DNA from: Manihot esculenta
Taxonomy: Eukaryota; Streptophyta; Magnoliopsida; Malpighiales; Euphorbiaceae
DNA length: 64,000 bases
NCBI RefSeq assembly: GCF_001659605.2
Contig: NC_035161.2
Location: forward strand, 31,977,691-32,041,690
Direction: 5' to 3'
The notes beneath the pieces were generated by a model. That model searched no databases. It saw only the letters and a program-made list of their open reading frames with translations, and was not told where the DNA came from. Below, piece by piece: positions 49,234 through 61,561 of this stretch. Every line of letters starts with the position of its first letter. Position 1 is the first letter of the stretch. The translations under genes were made by a program, and so were the position numbers.

Positions 49234-52200
49234 TTATACATACTTGTGAGCTGTGCCGGAAGAACTTGATCCATCTCTTATACTGAGTGATGCAAATGAT
49301 TTTGGCAGCTGCAAAAGATCAGCTCCAGATCTACTTCCTTCAGCACCAGATGGGTTCACTGGCCATCTCATTGGTACAACCAAGTTCCTGCTTTTTTTTC
49401 ACATAATATATAGAATCTTTAGTATTCATACACTAAGGTCTAATAGTTTGCAGATGCATTAAACTAGGTACTTTTTTTATTTGAGATATACAAGACATGA
49501 ATGTAATTGAATCAACTGGTTACCTCTCCAGGCATTTGTATTTGCAGAGATTCATCTTTTCCTTGGTATAAGTTTTGAACAAGTTGTCGAGACTCTGTGA
49601 TAACTTTGGAATATCAGATGAAGGCAAAACATCCCAAAACTTCAGCACTTGATGCTGAAATGAATTCTCTTGGCAAATGTCTATATTCCAAGCAACTGTT
49701 AGCTGCTTCTTAACCCCGCATAGCTCTAACAGTTGAGAAGAAGTCTCATCATGCATACTTATTTTATTCTTCTTGCCAGGTGGACGCCAACCATTTGAAA
49801 GCTTTGCTAAGAGAGAAATCACCTCCTTACGGATATCAACATCCTCAATTCTTGCCATAGATCTCTGAAAATCATCGCTGACGAAAACCTATATTCAAAT
49901 GAAGGTAAACACAATGAATGCTTAATATCTGTAAAACATTTGTTTTATGTACCAGAACATCTCAAATTTTCAGGTTAGTTCCAGGGATATGTGAAGTTCA
50001 GCTATCTTGCTGTACTAGAGCTGTTTTGCAAAAGTTTCAACACAACCACCAACTAATTGAAATCCAAGTTGAGAACTGAGCACCTTTCTAGGCTCTCTTA
50101 TTCATGCTATTAGACTAGAAAATATCAAGCTTAGGAAGGAAAAATCATACAAAACTAACAAAGGAAAAAAAGGGATTTGCACCTTCCATCTTGCCATTCT
50201 GAATAAAAGAGAATCCATTTGCAGTAAAGTATCAAGTTGATTAAGCTCTAGCAGTGCAGTGATAATAGATTGAGCCAATCTCTTGTCCTCATCAGCATTA
50301 TGGAAACATCCCCTTTTCTTGGCATCACTGACCAGTTTCCTCCAAATGGTGCCACTCTTACTTAAAGTTGTTTCATTTCCCAATATCCAAAGGCAAAATC
50401 TGCACAGCCAAACCAGAACTTTATAATTTCAACATCAAAAACAGGGAAAGGAGGAGGAAAGGAAAATTGTTGAACTGCTGATATTCTGAATCAGTACCTT
50501 GCACGTGTTAATGCCACATTTGCTCTTTGACAGTTTGAAAGAAAACCCACTGATCCTTTATTGTTACTTCTAACAGTAGAAAAAATTATCACATCCTCCT
50601 CACCACCTTGAAAACCATCAACAGAGCGAACATTTACAGAGAATTCCCCCTCAGTATTTGAACTGTATTTTACAATCTTATCTTGTATTGCATGAACCTG
50701 GGCCTTATATGGTGATACGACACCTATGCTTACTTTCTTCTTTGTGACAATGAATTCTGTAGTGAAGAAACAAAAATGTCAGAGATTTTCCAAATGAATA
50801 CTTATATAAAATGCCTTAAAGTTCTTGCCTGGTTCGAATGATACCTTCAAACAGATTTGCAACTATGTCAGCAACCACAGCAACTTCAACCATATTTTTC
50901 AAACTCTGTTGCTCATCAAATTCCTCTTTCCCATGGGTTATATTTATAAAAGAATAGGAACCATACATATTTCCCTTCAGGAAACATCTCTTATGGTTTA
51001 TTTCTTTGACTTCTGGAGCATCCAAAATCAGCTTGCCATAGAACTCTCTATTTGGGAATAAGCTTATGGATGGATGCATTCTATATTGAATCTTGAGCAG
51101 GTGCTTCTTGTATCCCAACTTCACAAGCCTCTCAAACAAACTTCTTCCAAAACCAGCCTCCTCAGAAATCTAACAATAGTACATTTAAATTATTACAATG
51201 TGAGAAAGTAAAAGCATTTCAACTATATGAAAAGATAAGAGGATTATGTCCGTCACTCAAAACCTTGCTATTGACCATTGCAGGTAATTGCCTTTCGTCT
51301 CCTACAAGAATAGCATGCCGAAGCCCAAAGAGTTGTAAGGGAATGGTTGATTCACATTCTTTAAGCTGTGCAGCTTCATCAATAACCAGGAAATGCAGAG
51401 GTTTCCTTCCCTCTCCATGCAATTTAACGGAACTTGATGTGGTACAGAAAAGAAGGGATGCATTCTGCAAGCAAAATTCTCTTATCGCATAAGTATTAGC
51501 AAAATTTGGAACTGGGAACGTTTGAGGAAGTAACTTTATTGTCATGAGACATTCTTTTATGTTGTTTCTCAGCTTCTTATAGTTGCCAATTCTGCTTCCT
51601 ACATCCTCATATTTCTTAAGGACCAGCTTTAACCCCTGATTGTCTGTGTTGACACTAAGCAATGAAGCTTCAAGCGATCTTAGCAAACCAAGAGCTCTGA
51701 TCATGTTCTTCACCAACTCCAATGGAATGAAAGAAGTTGGTAAGTGTGTGTACAAATTTTCAATGCAGAATTTCAACCGTTCTCCAATGGATTTGAATCT
51801 TTTCTCTACAAATTCCTCTATTGTCAAAGGATTGCATTTTTTAACCTCATCCTCTTCAATTTTCTTGTTCTCGGTCTTGGAGCAGCCATTCCCAAGCTGT
51901 TCTTTCAATTTCTGCTGATGTTTCTGGATATGCAAACTTGCCATTTGTTTTCCCTTATTTTTGTTTTCATTTACAGATACTTTATTCCCGTATCTTTTGT
52001 TCTTTCCTTTGCAGTTATGATCATAATTCTCATCTTTCCTTTCCTGGTTAATTATCTTCTCCTTTTCACCATTCTTATCCTCTTTTTCCTTCTCAGTTGT
52101 GTACTCCTGCAAGTAAATGGAGTACTGTTCTTCAGGGTTTTCAAGTAAGCATATCATGGATGCCAGACTATGGTTCCAGCCAGACCTTGGAGCAAAACAA

Positions 52201-54003
52201 CTGGCAAGTATTTCCACACGATTATCAAGAAATACATCGACAAGTTCAATCTGATTATCAATTTTCATTCTCTCCTGATTTCCAAATAGAACTATATCTC
52301 CAATCCCATAAGTGTCATACTCAAGGATCTTGACAACGGAATTCAGGACACGGCCTGCCACTTCTAACACTGCAATATTAGTTGGTGCACAAGTAAGTGT
52401 TCTGCATTTCATTTGAAATAGTGCATATATCAGAAAACCAACTGTCTTTGTTTTCCCAGTTCCTGGAGGACCCCATATTAATTTGACAGTATTCTGATGA
52501 GAGCATCCACTTGCAGCGATACAGCTCAAAACAGCAGCTTTTTGCGAGTCATTTAACTTAAGGCTGCAGGACATATCTCTTACATGTGACAAAAAAACAC
52601 TATTCTTTTCTACAGATGAGCAAATGGTACACTTCTCACAACCCTGCAATAAATTAAATGTACGATTTGTTAGGTTGTAAATGCATCTCCACCCCTACAA
52701 AATTTAGTCCATTTTCTAATTTTGTGTCTAAATTCCAAAAGTTTCAAATTGAACTCAATTTAGTTCAAAAATCATAAAAATAAAGAAAGTTATTGTATGC
52801 AAACTTTAAAATAGGGTAAATTGAACATCCGGAATAAATATAGCAGTGACATTGACTATTTAACCTTTGGATTTATATATCTAAGGCATGAAAAGCAAAA
52901 CGTAAAACTGTGTTTAACATAGATAACTATCAAAGAGAAGACAGAATATTTTGGAAAAAAAAATGTTGACTAAAATAAGAAATTGAACACAATTCTTACA
53001 CTGGAATTACTTTGCAGGACTTTGTCAATGATGTTCCTGTTCTTCCCTTCCAACTCTGAGTTTAATGCTCTCCATATACGAACATTTGTCGTCAAGTTCA
53101 TCAAATAAACAGCAAAAAGAGTTTGTTTCTTGTTGTTCTTTTGCGTATCTTGTTCAATCATGATGGGCTTTGATGATAGTATTGAGAGTTTATCAGAATC
53201 TTCACTTTTGACTCCATGAATATAAGCAACAAGGTAGGATTGTGGGGATCTGCACAAATCATCAGTACATTTTGGTCTGACATATGTAAGGGCAATAACA
53301 TCTCCAACCTGAGGCTGATATGCTCCTGCATCAACCTTTGTCCCTCTCCTTTTGAGTGAGATCACGTAGAACAAGTCTTTTGGAGGTTTATATGACTTGG
53401 AGGATATATGAACAGAGTATATTTCAGCTGTGGGTGCTCGAGGAAGTGATTCTATATTAGAAAGCAAATCAGCATGAGCTTCCTCAACTAGTGGGGGAAT
53501 GAATGTCTTAAGGTAATGTGATGTTGATGTGAATGTCTCTGGAATCTTATTCACCTGTTTACACATAATAAGATTTCGACAATGCTGAGATTCACACTTG
53601 AGGTTGCACCACTCACTAGGAACGGCAAATCAAATATATATATTTAAAAATAGAAGAGAGTGTTGAACACATTAGATATTAATTTATTTTTTATAGGCTT
53701 ATATAAATAATCATTGCTTTACGTATCAAAATAATTAGCTAATTGGATATTACAATTTAATCACTCACATCAACCCTTCATTTATTCCCGATCAGGAATT
53801 TTCATTCGAACAATCACTAAGAGAAGTAATTTGAATAACAATGCTGAAAAACAGAAGAAGAAGAAGAAGAGACAGCTAACCTGTGGTTTGTAAAGATCCT
53901 TATTGAGTACATCCTCAATTGACCAAGAAAGCACCAAGTCTACTAAGCCTCTACCCATTATCGTCTTCCCCTTCTTCTTGTTGTCCATTTTTTCTGGATT
54001 CAT
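49234..54003 (-). CDS. SEN1/UPF1-like superfamily 1 helicase, copy 2
   Basis: Tandem twin of the gene at 35782-40563. Eight exons with conserved splice sites: 54003-53881, 53554-53000, 52643-51264, 51169-50845, 50756-50498, 50399-50183, 49888-49524, 49387-49234, giving 1125 residues. All helicase motifs are intact: [21 protein letters not shown] (QK in copy 1 became ER), [17 protein letters not shown] and VALTRAR. Length differences are whole codons: three lost in the Lys/Glu-rich insert, one lost in FANNTYAI to FANTYAI, one Ser gained after the ETS line in exon 7. No stop or frameshift, so selection has probably kept both genes, or the duplication is recent. Start choice as in copy 1 (54003 or 53988). 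Confidence 0.9.
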
Positions 54004-55834
54004 GTATATAAAATATATGATCAACTGCCCAAATCCAACAGAGAGAAACACAACGGTAAGAAGAAATATAATAGGCTAAAGAGATATTAATATGATTTTA
54101 TTCTTAAAACGTTAAAAGATCATCAATGGAAACACAGAAAAGAGAGAGAACTTACATTACAAGAAAAAGGAAGTAGAAAAACCAAATGCAAGGAAGAATC
54201 TTGAAAACCCAAATGGTCTCAATGAATAATCCTAGAAAAAGAATAGCATCTTACTAATCCTAGAAAACGTGGCAGACGAAAAGAAAAGAAAGAAAAAGAA
54301 AAAAAACGTAAACAAAAAGACGCTGACTTGAGGTCAACTAGAATGCATCTTAATTTGAAGTCTCAAGTTTGAAGGTTTTTGGTTTGGTTCAGAATTTTAG
54401 AAATGGAGAAGACTTGCTACATCTGTATGTGTTTGGACGTGAACTCATGAAAGTTTATTGGTTGTTTTCAATATCTAATTCATTTTAAACTCAATTCAAA
54501 TTTATCTTAAATTATATAAACCCCTTTTATTTTTATATTTGTAATTAATACTATATAACAATCTACTTTTTATTGATATTTTTTCTTTTAAAATTTTAAT
54601 ATTCCTTAACTAGAAGATATGAAAATTTATAAATATACTCATTAAAAATATTTTTTTTTAATATTTAAACAGTTATTTCTGTAAACATTATAGGTAATCA
54701 AAACACAATCTTCACACATCAAGGGTATTAATTTAAATATATATCAAATCCAGTTATATATTATTTAAATTCATTTTATTTTGATTAGATCAAATATATA
54801 TTTGAAAATATAGTTTAAAACTAAAACAAGGCTAAGGAAGGAAAGAGTCAAGATTAGTGATCGGTGTTAAGCTACCGTTTCTCTTCTGAAGGAAGAAAAG
54901 GGAAGCTGCTAAGAAAATGCCAACTTCACAATCACAGCAGCAAAATCTCCACTTAATTATTGCACCATTGGAGCCCTAAAAATAGCCTTTTATAAAGCAG
55001 ATTTAAATGCTTTCAAAAAAAAAATAAAGCAAATTTAAATTACGTATATTTACTTTGCAAATCAGAGCATATCCCAATAACAGCTATTTATGTTGAAGTT
55101 AAATAATTTAATTCCTTGTCATTTTTACATATTTTTTTGTAATTGAATTCAATTTTATTACAAAAAAATCAAATTAAAACTCTATAGATCTTGATCCATA
55201 TGCATGCATAAACTTATAATTTGATAGTCTAAGCATACCTGATTGCAGAGAGTTCACCACTGGAAGAAATCATTGGAGTGAAACAAGGCCACTTAGAACG
55301 ACAAAAATTTAAAGACAAACTGCTTCCTAGCTAATTTATGTTTTGATGTTGATTGAGTTCAGTTCATAAAGAAAACATGGAAAGAAAAATCACGTTTTTT
55401 CAGATTTTGTTTAATTTAGAGTTTTAAACACTTGGAGTTTCTTGTATATTATATAAGTAGACTGTCAACATTTTATTTGATAATAAATCTATATATATTG
55501 CATGAATAGTGGACCACTTATTTTTCACTAAATAGTAAACACCCAATCTATAAAGAGACTCTTATTATTTTGATATTTTCGAATGAGGATCATTTTCTTA
55601 CACTATATAAATACCGATCCGACATGTTTTATGCACGTATCTTAAAGCACTAAAAATCAATCTCATTTACTTTAAACTCTATTACTTTAATCTTTTCATT
55701 ACTTTGAACATTGGAGATTACCATAAGGCGTCATTCACCTTGTTATTTGAACACTGGAGAGATTGACTTAAATAATAAGGCTTGCAATATGCCGACATTA
55801 ACATGGCCTGACCGTGTCCATTGTTATACTGACA
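54004..55834. promoter_or_regulatory. 5' flank of helicase copy 2
   Basis: Non-coding counterpart of 40564-42389, with the two invariant blocks noted there. Ends near 55835, where identity to copy 1 falls. Confidence 0.55.
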
Positions 55835-56530
55835 GACACGTTTTATATTTTAGCATAAGAGATTTGTCCATCTGTTTAGATTTTTGAAGAGCTCGATTAA
55901 GGTTTGCATTTATCTTCGGACTATAGTGTATTGTGTTCGGCCTTTACTGAAGTCGATGGTCTTCATATTTAATTTTCGTTTGTAGTACAGGCTTTGAAAC
56001 GGTCGATCTATTTGTTCTGGGCATTGGGCATTGGTAAAATTAGGGGTGTTGGTGATTAGATCTTTATATTCCACAGGTCGGATTTTCTGCTGTCCGGTCG
56101 AACTGGATAGAAAGGTTCACACGTCTGTTTCGAATCCTGTGTACACATGTCATGATCTTAATGGGCCTATTTTTTTATATGTTATTAGATATCCTTTCAC
56201 TTCTCTGAAGATTATTTATGATGGTTAGAGGAGTGGATCGTGTTTACCACTTTATTGCCAAGTGTGAGCCTATTAAATCTCATCGAGTTGCGAGGAGCTA
56301 TCATAAGTATGCTTGACATGTGCGCGCGACGTCTCAGAAGTACTTTGATGGCTATTATTGTTTGGGTTACCAAAACACGGTGCTTTGAATGTTTATTAAT
56401 GTCTGATTTCGAATATAAATATAGGGCTTTGCCTTTATTTCTCACTTTCACTACCTTTGTCGTATTTACTCGCTATTCTAGAGTCATCCTCATTTCTTCC
56501 TTCTTCTTATAAACTTTTCGAGTTACACGT
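55835..56530 (+). mobile_element. Leader/LTR-like region of the gag-like retroelement
   Basis: Non-coding region directly upstream of the gag-like pseudogene. Related sequence occurs at 42390-43100 and, more diverged, at 61100-61430. All three share in order GAGATTTGTCC, GATTAAGGTTTGCATT, GTGGTCTTCAT-type, TTTGTTCTGG and GGATAGAAAGGTT. Repetition on both sides of a coding region is what terminal repeats would give, but I could not define LTR ends. Confidence 0.45.
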
Positions 56531-58660
56531 ATGCATTCTTCCTCTAATGGTTCCTCTATCATACCTTCGGGTTGAGAAAGTGGTTTTTAGGGTTACCTCT
56601 ACTTCTCTTTTGGAAACTTTTCCTCGAGCCTACCTTTCTGTGGAGACCCATTATATTCAGGCTCCAAATTTCAACGAACGGATTGCCTTATTCTCCTTCC
56701 CTCCTCCTCCTGACCTGGTGGACGCCCAGTCCGAGAGGAGACTTATCTTTTATTTGAAGCATATTGACTATGACCTTTATTTCCCCTTTTACGAGTTCGT
56801 TCATTCTATTTTTAGGTTTTTCTAGGTCACACCTTGAATGTTGACCCCAAATTCAATCTTATTCATAAGTGCCTTTGAGGCAATGTGTCAGGGTTAAGGC
56901 TTTACTTCCTCCTTAGGCCTATTTTGAGCTTTCTTTAAGATTTTAAAAGCCAACAACGGTTTTTTGAGCTTCCATGGTAGGAATAGCTTGGCCATTTTCA
57001 CAGCCCACAAAGATTCCATCAAACACTGGGTGGAGTATTTTGCTGTCGAAGCCAAGGAGAGCTTCGACTGGGGCTTAGAGCTAGGATGGGGTGTCGTTGA
57101 CTCTTTTGCAACTCTTTCCCTTTTCTCTCTGAGTGGGAGCAATTGTATTTCACTTGAATCTCTTCTCCGCCCGGGGAAGGGTTGTTACTCTGTTAGTATT
57201 GATCATTTTTTTTTTTTGCTTCTTTATTGGCTTTGCCATTCTGTGTTTTATTTGTTTTTGGTGCTTTTTGCAGCTTCCATAGTTCCTATGGAAAAAATCT
57301 CAACTCCTTAGAACTTCTCCCTCAATCGGGATGCTATCCAGGATGTTGTCGAAGCTTTTAAGACTAGGAAGACCATGGATGTAGTGGTGGAGATGCTAGA
57401 GGTGGAGCCTGCTTCAATCTAAGTCGTACCTCATTCATCTTCTGCTCGGGCGAACATGGAGTTGGTCTTAGTTAGCTCTGAACAGATTGAGGTCGTGCCT
57501 GCTATAGTTGGGAGTGCTCCTGCTTTTGAGGGCAACTCGGGGGTTACTATAGTGAGAGCAATGGTCAGTCCAGACCAGTCTTCTCCAGTTGAGGAGGTCG
57601 ATGAGAGTTTGAAACGAAAAAACTCTCAGTTGAATCAGGAGATGACCACCATTGTTGCAGGGACAACCAACAAAAAGAGAAGGTTGGTGAAGGAGTCTAA
57701 GCTGATCTCCTCTCGGAAAGGAACTTCATCTTTCTTGCCTCTGAGAAAGCCCTCATTGGACAAAGCAAGTAAAGGTAAAGGCAAGGAGAGCTCGTCTCAA
57801 GAGACTAGCGGCAATCTTTCGACCGTTTTGATTCCTAACGAATCAGGGGTACATTTTCAATTGAACCTTGACTCAACACCTACTTCTATCGCTGAGTTGC
57901 TCAACAACCACGTCTTCGAGGCGTCCTTAAATCTGATTGATCATTAGTTGGTAAGCACAATTTGCCGAGTAGTTGAGTCCACCGAGCAATCGACTTCGTT
58001 TACTGCCCGATTTGAAGAGGACCTTTTTGGCGCCTCTAAAAGACAAAATCTTCTTGTAAGTTTTCTTGCTCTTTTTCTTGCTTTTGGATTTTTGGTCATT
58101 TTCTGACTTGTCTTATTCCACTGTAGCTTCTAGGTCTTCTATTAGAGTTCGAGAGCAAAAGGGCCAGTTCTTGGGAGGCTGCCCTTCATGATATCGAGAA
58201 GGCTAAGAAAGAGGAGGCTGCGAGGGTGACTGTTGGGCTGAAAAGTCAGCATGAGGGGGAGATGAGTCTGTTGGAAGGGCTTCTCCAAGACAACCGAGCT
58301 CAGGTTGAGAAAATTACTCTCCTAGAGGTGCAGCTTGCTGAAGAGAGATCTGTCGCAGAAGCCAGACACACTTAGGAGAAGGCTTCTACGGATCAGAGAG
58401 AGAATAGCCTTTTTGCCCGATCTGCCCAGCTTGAGGAGGAGATACAAAGGCTGTCTGGAGAGTTGGGAGAAGCAAAGTTAGAGTTGAGCAGAACTCGAGG
58501 GGACTTGAGCGCTTCTGAAGCTGTGAAGAGGCAACTGGAGAGCGAGGTCCATGATCTTACTGTATGATGCATGGATTATGAGAAGAAGATTATGGATTAT
58601 GAGAAGAAGATTGTGGATGCTCGGGAGAATGCTGAATTGGTCATCCGGAGCCTGTTAACA
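56531..58660 (+). pseudogene. Decayed gag-like retroelement protein (often annotated 'putative gypsy type transposon')
   Basis: The conceptual reading has the domain order common to these plant proteins. First an N-terminal region with SERRLIFYLKHIDYDLYFPFYEF and, after stops, NSLAIFTAHKDSIKHWVEYFAVEAKE. Then a Lys/Ser-rich low-complexity middle (57456-57947), and a C-terminal coiled coil rich in Glu, Leu, Arg and Gln (58140-58660). Old introns remain: 57192-57273 (GTTAGT...GCAG) and about 58056-58126 (GTAAGT...GTAG). Stops break the frame at 56823-56825, just after it, at 57945-57947 and at 58373-58375, so it is not functional. A short direct repeat (ATTATGAGAAGAAGAT, 58574-58608) lies near the end. 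The family name is from general recognition, not a search. Confidence 0.6.
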
Positions 58661-58792
58661 AATATCTTAAGTCTGACGTGTCACATTCTAAAACCTATGG
58701 ATAGAAATAAAGAAACTATTAGACTTAAATTGTACCATTCTAAAGTTAGGGCAATTAGCTTTATGAGATGTGCTAGCTTAGCCCCGAGCTAA

Positions 58793-59303
58793 TTAGGGGA
58801 GGTTCTGCCTTATCCACAACCGCTTGACACACAATTTGCCTATAGGTAGAGCACTAAAAGTTGTATTTAGAGGTTCAACTTGTATTTTATATGGAGTTAT
58901 ATATACAAAGACATAGTTAAAATAAGAATAACTAGTAATAATACTTTAATATATTTAAGCTATAATAATTGAATCATAGAAAGCCCAAATAAGAAAACAG
59001 ACATATCTTAAAGTAAAACAGACTGGAAGGAAATCGTATATAGAAGAAAGGTCCCTTTGACACTAGGAAGATTTAATCGAAAGTGTAAGAGTAAAGCCTA
59101 AACCGTAATGTTATAAGCAAGTCAGAGTGAAGTTACTTTTGGGAGGTGCTTAAGGGTTTTCCGATATGTTAGCTTTATGTGCTTGTTAAAACTGACGTAC
59201 TTATCTAAATGAAATGAACTTCTAAGTGTTAAAAGTATAAGTTTAGTGGGTCAATATATAAATATTGAAAATTTAAAAACTAAATTGAAATATGAGGAAA
59301 AGT
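58793..59303. other. AT-rich non-coding DNA after the gag-like pseudogene
   Basis: No exon or known repeat seen. 58660-58800 looks like the fading end of the retroelement region. Confidence 0.4.
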
Positions 59304-59766
59304 TAAGAGTGAACATTCGGTCGGTTCAAATCGAACTAAACCGAATAAACCGAAAATCAAAATTTGAGTATTTTTAAAAACCAAACTGATTTTAGTCAGA
59401 AACCAAATCGAACTGAATCAGTCTGATTCAATTTGATTCAGTTTGATTTAATCGATTTCGATTTTTAATAATTTTTTTATTTTTATCCTTTATTTTTAAT
59501 ATTTTAAAATTTAATCGAAATATTTTAACCTTAATATGATCTAATCTCTCTATATTATTGAAAACAATATATTATTATCACTAATAGGTTCTATTCGATT
59601 TTTTTAATTTTTTTCTGATTAAAATCGAATCGAACCGAAATAACCAAAATTTTTAAAATTAAAAACCGAACCGAATCGAAATAAATAAAAAATCAAACCG
59701 AATTTTCAAATTAATTCGATTTGATCGCTTTTTTCGGTTTAAACCGAATACTGCTCACCCCTAGGA
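59304..59766. repeat. Foldback (MITE-like) element, best-preserved copy
   Basis: Starts GAGTGAACATTCGGTCGGTTC and ends GGTTTAAACCGAATACTGCTCACCCC, which are inverted relative to each other. Throughout, GGTTCGGTTTGATT-type motifs on one half face AATCGAACCGAA-type motifs on the other. The centre is TTGAAAACAATATATTATTATCAC. It has no coding capacity. Confidence 0.7.
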
Positions 59767-60129
59767 AAATTTTAGTAGGTTAAAGTGTGAATATGAAAAA
59801 TTTTAAAATAAATTTCAAGTTTGTCCTCAATTTTTTCCACCTCTTCACCTAAACTCTCCATGTGTCACCTAGTTAGACAATATATAAATGACTAAGCAAA
59901 AAGAAAAATGTGTCTTCCATTTTCTCTATGTTAGTCGAACCTACACCAAAAAGAAAAGATAAAGTTAATTTTCTTCTTTTCTTCCATTTTCACCATATTT
60001 CTCCACGAAGACAAAATTTCCATTCAAGCAAATCTTTTTCTAAGTGAAATAATCAGCAAAGAAACCATAAAAAATAAGAAAAGAAGGAGAAAATTTAGGT
60101 GTTTAAGTGGTAAGTGATAGAAATTGAAA

Positions 60130-60560
60130 ATTAGGTTAGAAAAATAGAAGACGGTCAGGGACCCACCGGAGATGCCTTCGGTAGTAACCCTCCGATGCTC
60201 AAGTTAGATCTAGAATTATTTGAAATTCATTAATATAAAGAGAAAGTAAATAGTAATAAAGCATTCAAAAGGAGATTCCATAGGGTGTATATTTTGAGAG
60301 TTCTTCTATGAGCTTGTGAGAGAGAGAGCGAGATTAATTTAAGAGGGAGCTCTCTTTTAGGTTGGTATTAGGATATATATACCCTGATTAGTTCAATTGA
60401 TAACCTATGACACAAAGTCCCATCAGATTGGACGGACACCCCTTGGTAGGTGTGTCAAGCGGCTCATAATTGCGGAGCAGATTTAGCTCATATCCTTTCT
60501 ACCGTATGTGTCACTTTAGTTGGTCTTTTCGCTTGTGCATTAAAGACTTCAGAGAGGGCT
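60130..60560 (-). mobile_element. Solo or fragmentary retrotransposon LTR
   Basis: On the minus strand a TATA stretch (GGGTATATATATCC, 60370-60385) is followed by a purine/pyrimidine-rich leader and then AACTTGAGCATCGGAGGG and the line ACCGAAGGCATCTCCGGTGG, a U5-like block common in plant gypsy LTRs. No internal region adjoins it. Borders are approximate. Confidence 0.5.
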
Positions 60561-60579
60561 AAAGGGGCCCACCTCTGTA

Positions 60580-61010
60580 TTGGATTGGTTCAAACCGAAA
60601 ATTTGATCGAAGCAAATTAATTTGAAAATTCGGTTTGATTTTTTTATTCATTTAAGTTTGATTTGATTTTTAAATTCAAAAATTTCATTTATTTCGGTTA
60701 GGTTTGATTTTGATAAGAAAAAATCGAACAGTGATAATAATATGTTATTTTCAATAATACAGAGAAATTAGATCATATTAAGATTAAAATATTTTAATTA
60801 AATTTTAAAATATTAAAAATAAAGTATAAAAAATAAAAATTTATTAAAAATTGAAATCGATTAAACTGAACCAAATCAAATCGGTTCAATTTGATTCGAT
60901 TTTTGATCAAAACCGATTCGATTCGATTTTTATAAATACTAAAATTTTAATTTTTAGTTTATTCAGTTTGATTCGATTTTAAACCGAACTGACCGAATAC
61001 TCATCCGTAT
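60580..61010. repeat. Foldback (MITE-like) element, intermediate copy
   Basis: Same family as 59304-59766: it opens GGTTCAAACCGAAAATTTG and closes TTTAAACCGAACTGACCGAATACTC, with the shared centre TAATAATATGTTATTTTCAATAAT. It sits directly before the third copy of the gag-like leader. Confidence 0.7.
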
Positions 61011-61099
61011 ACTCTGGTCTTTTTAGGTTGTGCTCTGCTTACCCGACCTATATAGAGACATGTTCCTTTTAGCCACTGAGATCAGCTGTGTCTGTATTC

Positions 61100-61430
61100 A
61101 ATTGACTTGTTATAATACATGTTTTGAAGAGATTTGTCCGTCTGCTATGAGTTTTGAAGAAGTCAATTAAGGTTTGCATTTATCTTTAGACTGACCTTTA
61201 TTGAAATCGGTGGTCTTCATGTTTAATTCCCGTATGTGGTACATGCCTTGAAGCAATCGACCTATTTGTTCTGGACATTGGTGAAATTAAGGATGTTGGT
61301 AGTCAGATGATCTTCCTACTCCATAGGTTAGGTGATTTGTTGTTCAGTCCGATCGGATAGAAAGGTTCACACATTCCTTCCGAATCTCATATATACGTGT
61401 TACGATTTTAATGACTTTTTTTTATATGTT
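61100..61430 (+). mobile_element. Third, diverged copy of the gag-like element leader/terminal repeat
   Basis: Colinear with 55855-56190: GAGATTTGTCCGTCTG, TCAATTAAGGTTTGCATTTATC, GGTGGTCTTCATGTTTAATT, ATTTGTTCTGGACATTGG and CGGATAGAAAGGTTCACAC, with substitutions and deletions. Downstream of the pseudogene in the same orientation, it is where a 3' terminal repeat would lie. Confidence 0.5.
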
Positions 61431-61495
61431 ATCACTGCTTAAGCTGATATCAGTTATGAGTCTAATGTCTACCTTGATCCTAAATGACCGATTTA

Positions 61496-61514
61496 CATAA
61501 TAATAATAATAATA

Positions 61515-61559
<45 letters not shown>
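61496..61559. repeat. (TAA)n microsatellite
   Basis: About twenty TAA units with one interruption (AATATAATAA) near 61516. Confidence 0.95.

Positions 61560-61561
<2 letters not shown>

Larger units (their letters stand above)
44219..56588 (+). repeat. Segmental duplication, copy 2
   Basis: Direct repeat of 31670-43158. The left breakpoint lies in the DYW domain of the PPR gene. It carries a second intact helicase gene (49234-54003). Unlike copy 1 it has about 1 kb of extra DNA (44975-46190) with a palindromic array, and its retroelement region continues without the copia LTR. Confidence 0.95.

Noticed and set aside
57456..57947. 163-codon ORF as an independent small gene
   Set aside because: It is the low-complexity middle of the gag-like protein, continuous in domain order with the parts on both sides.
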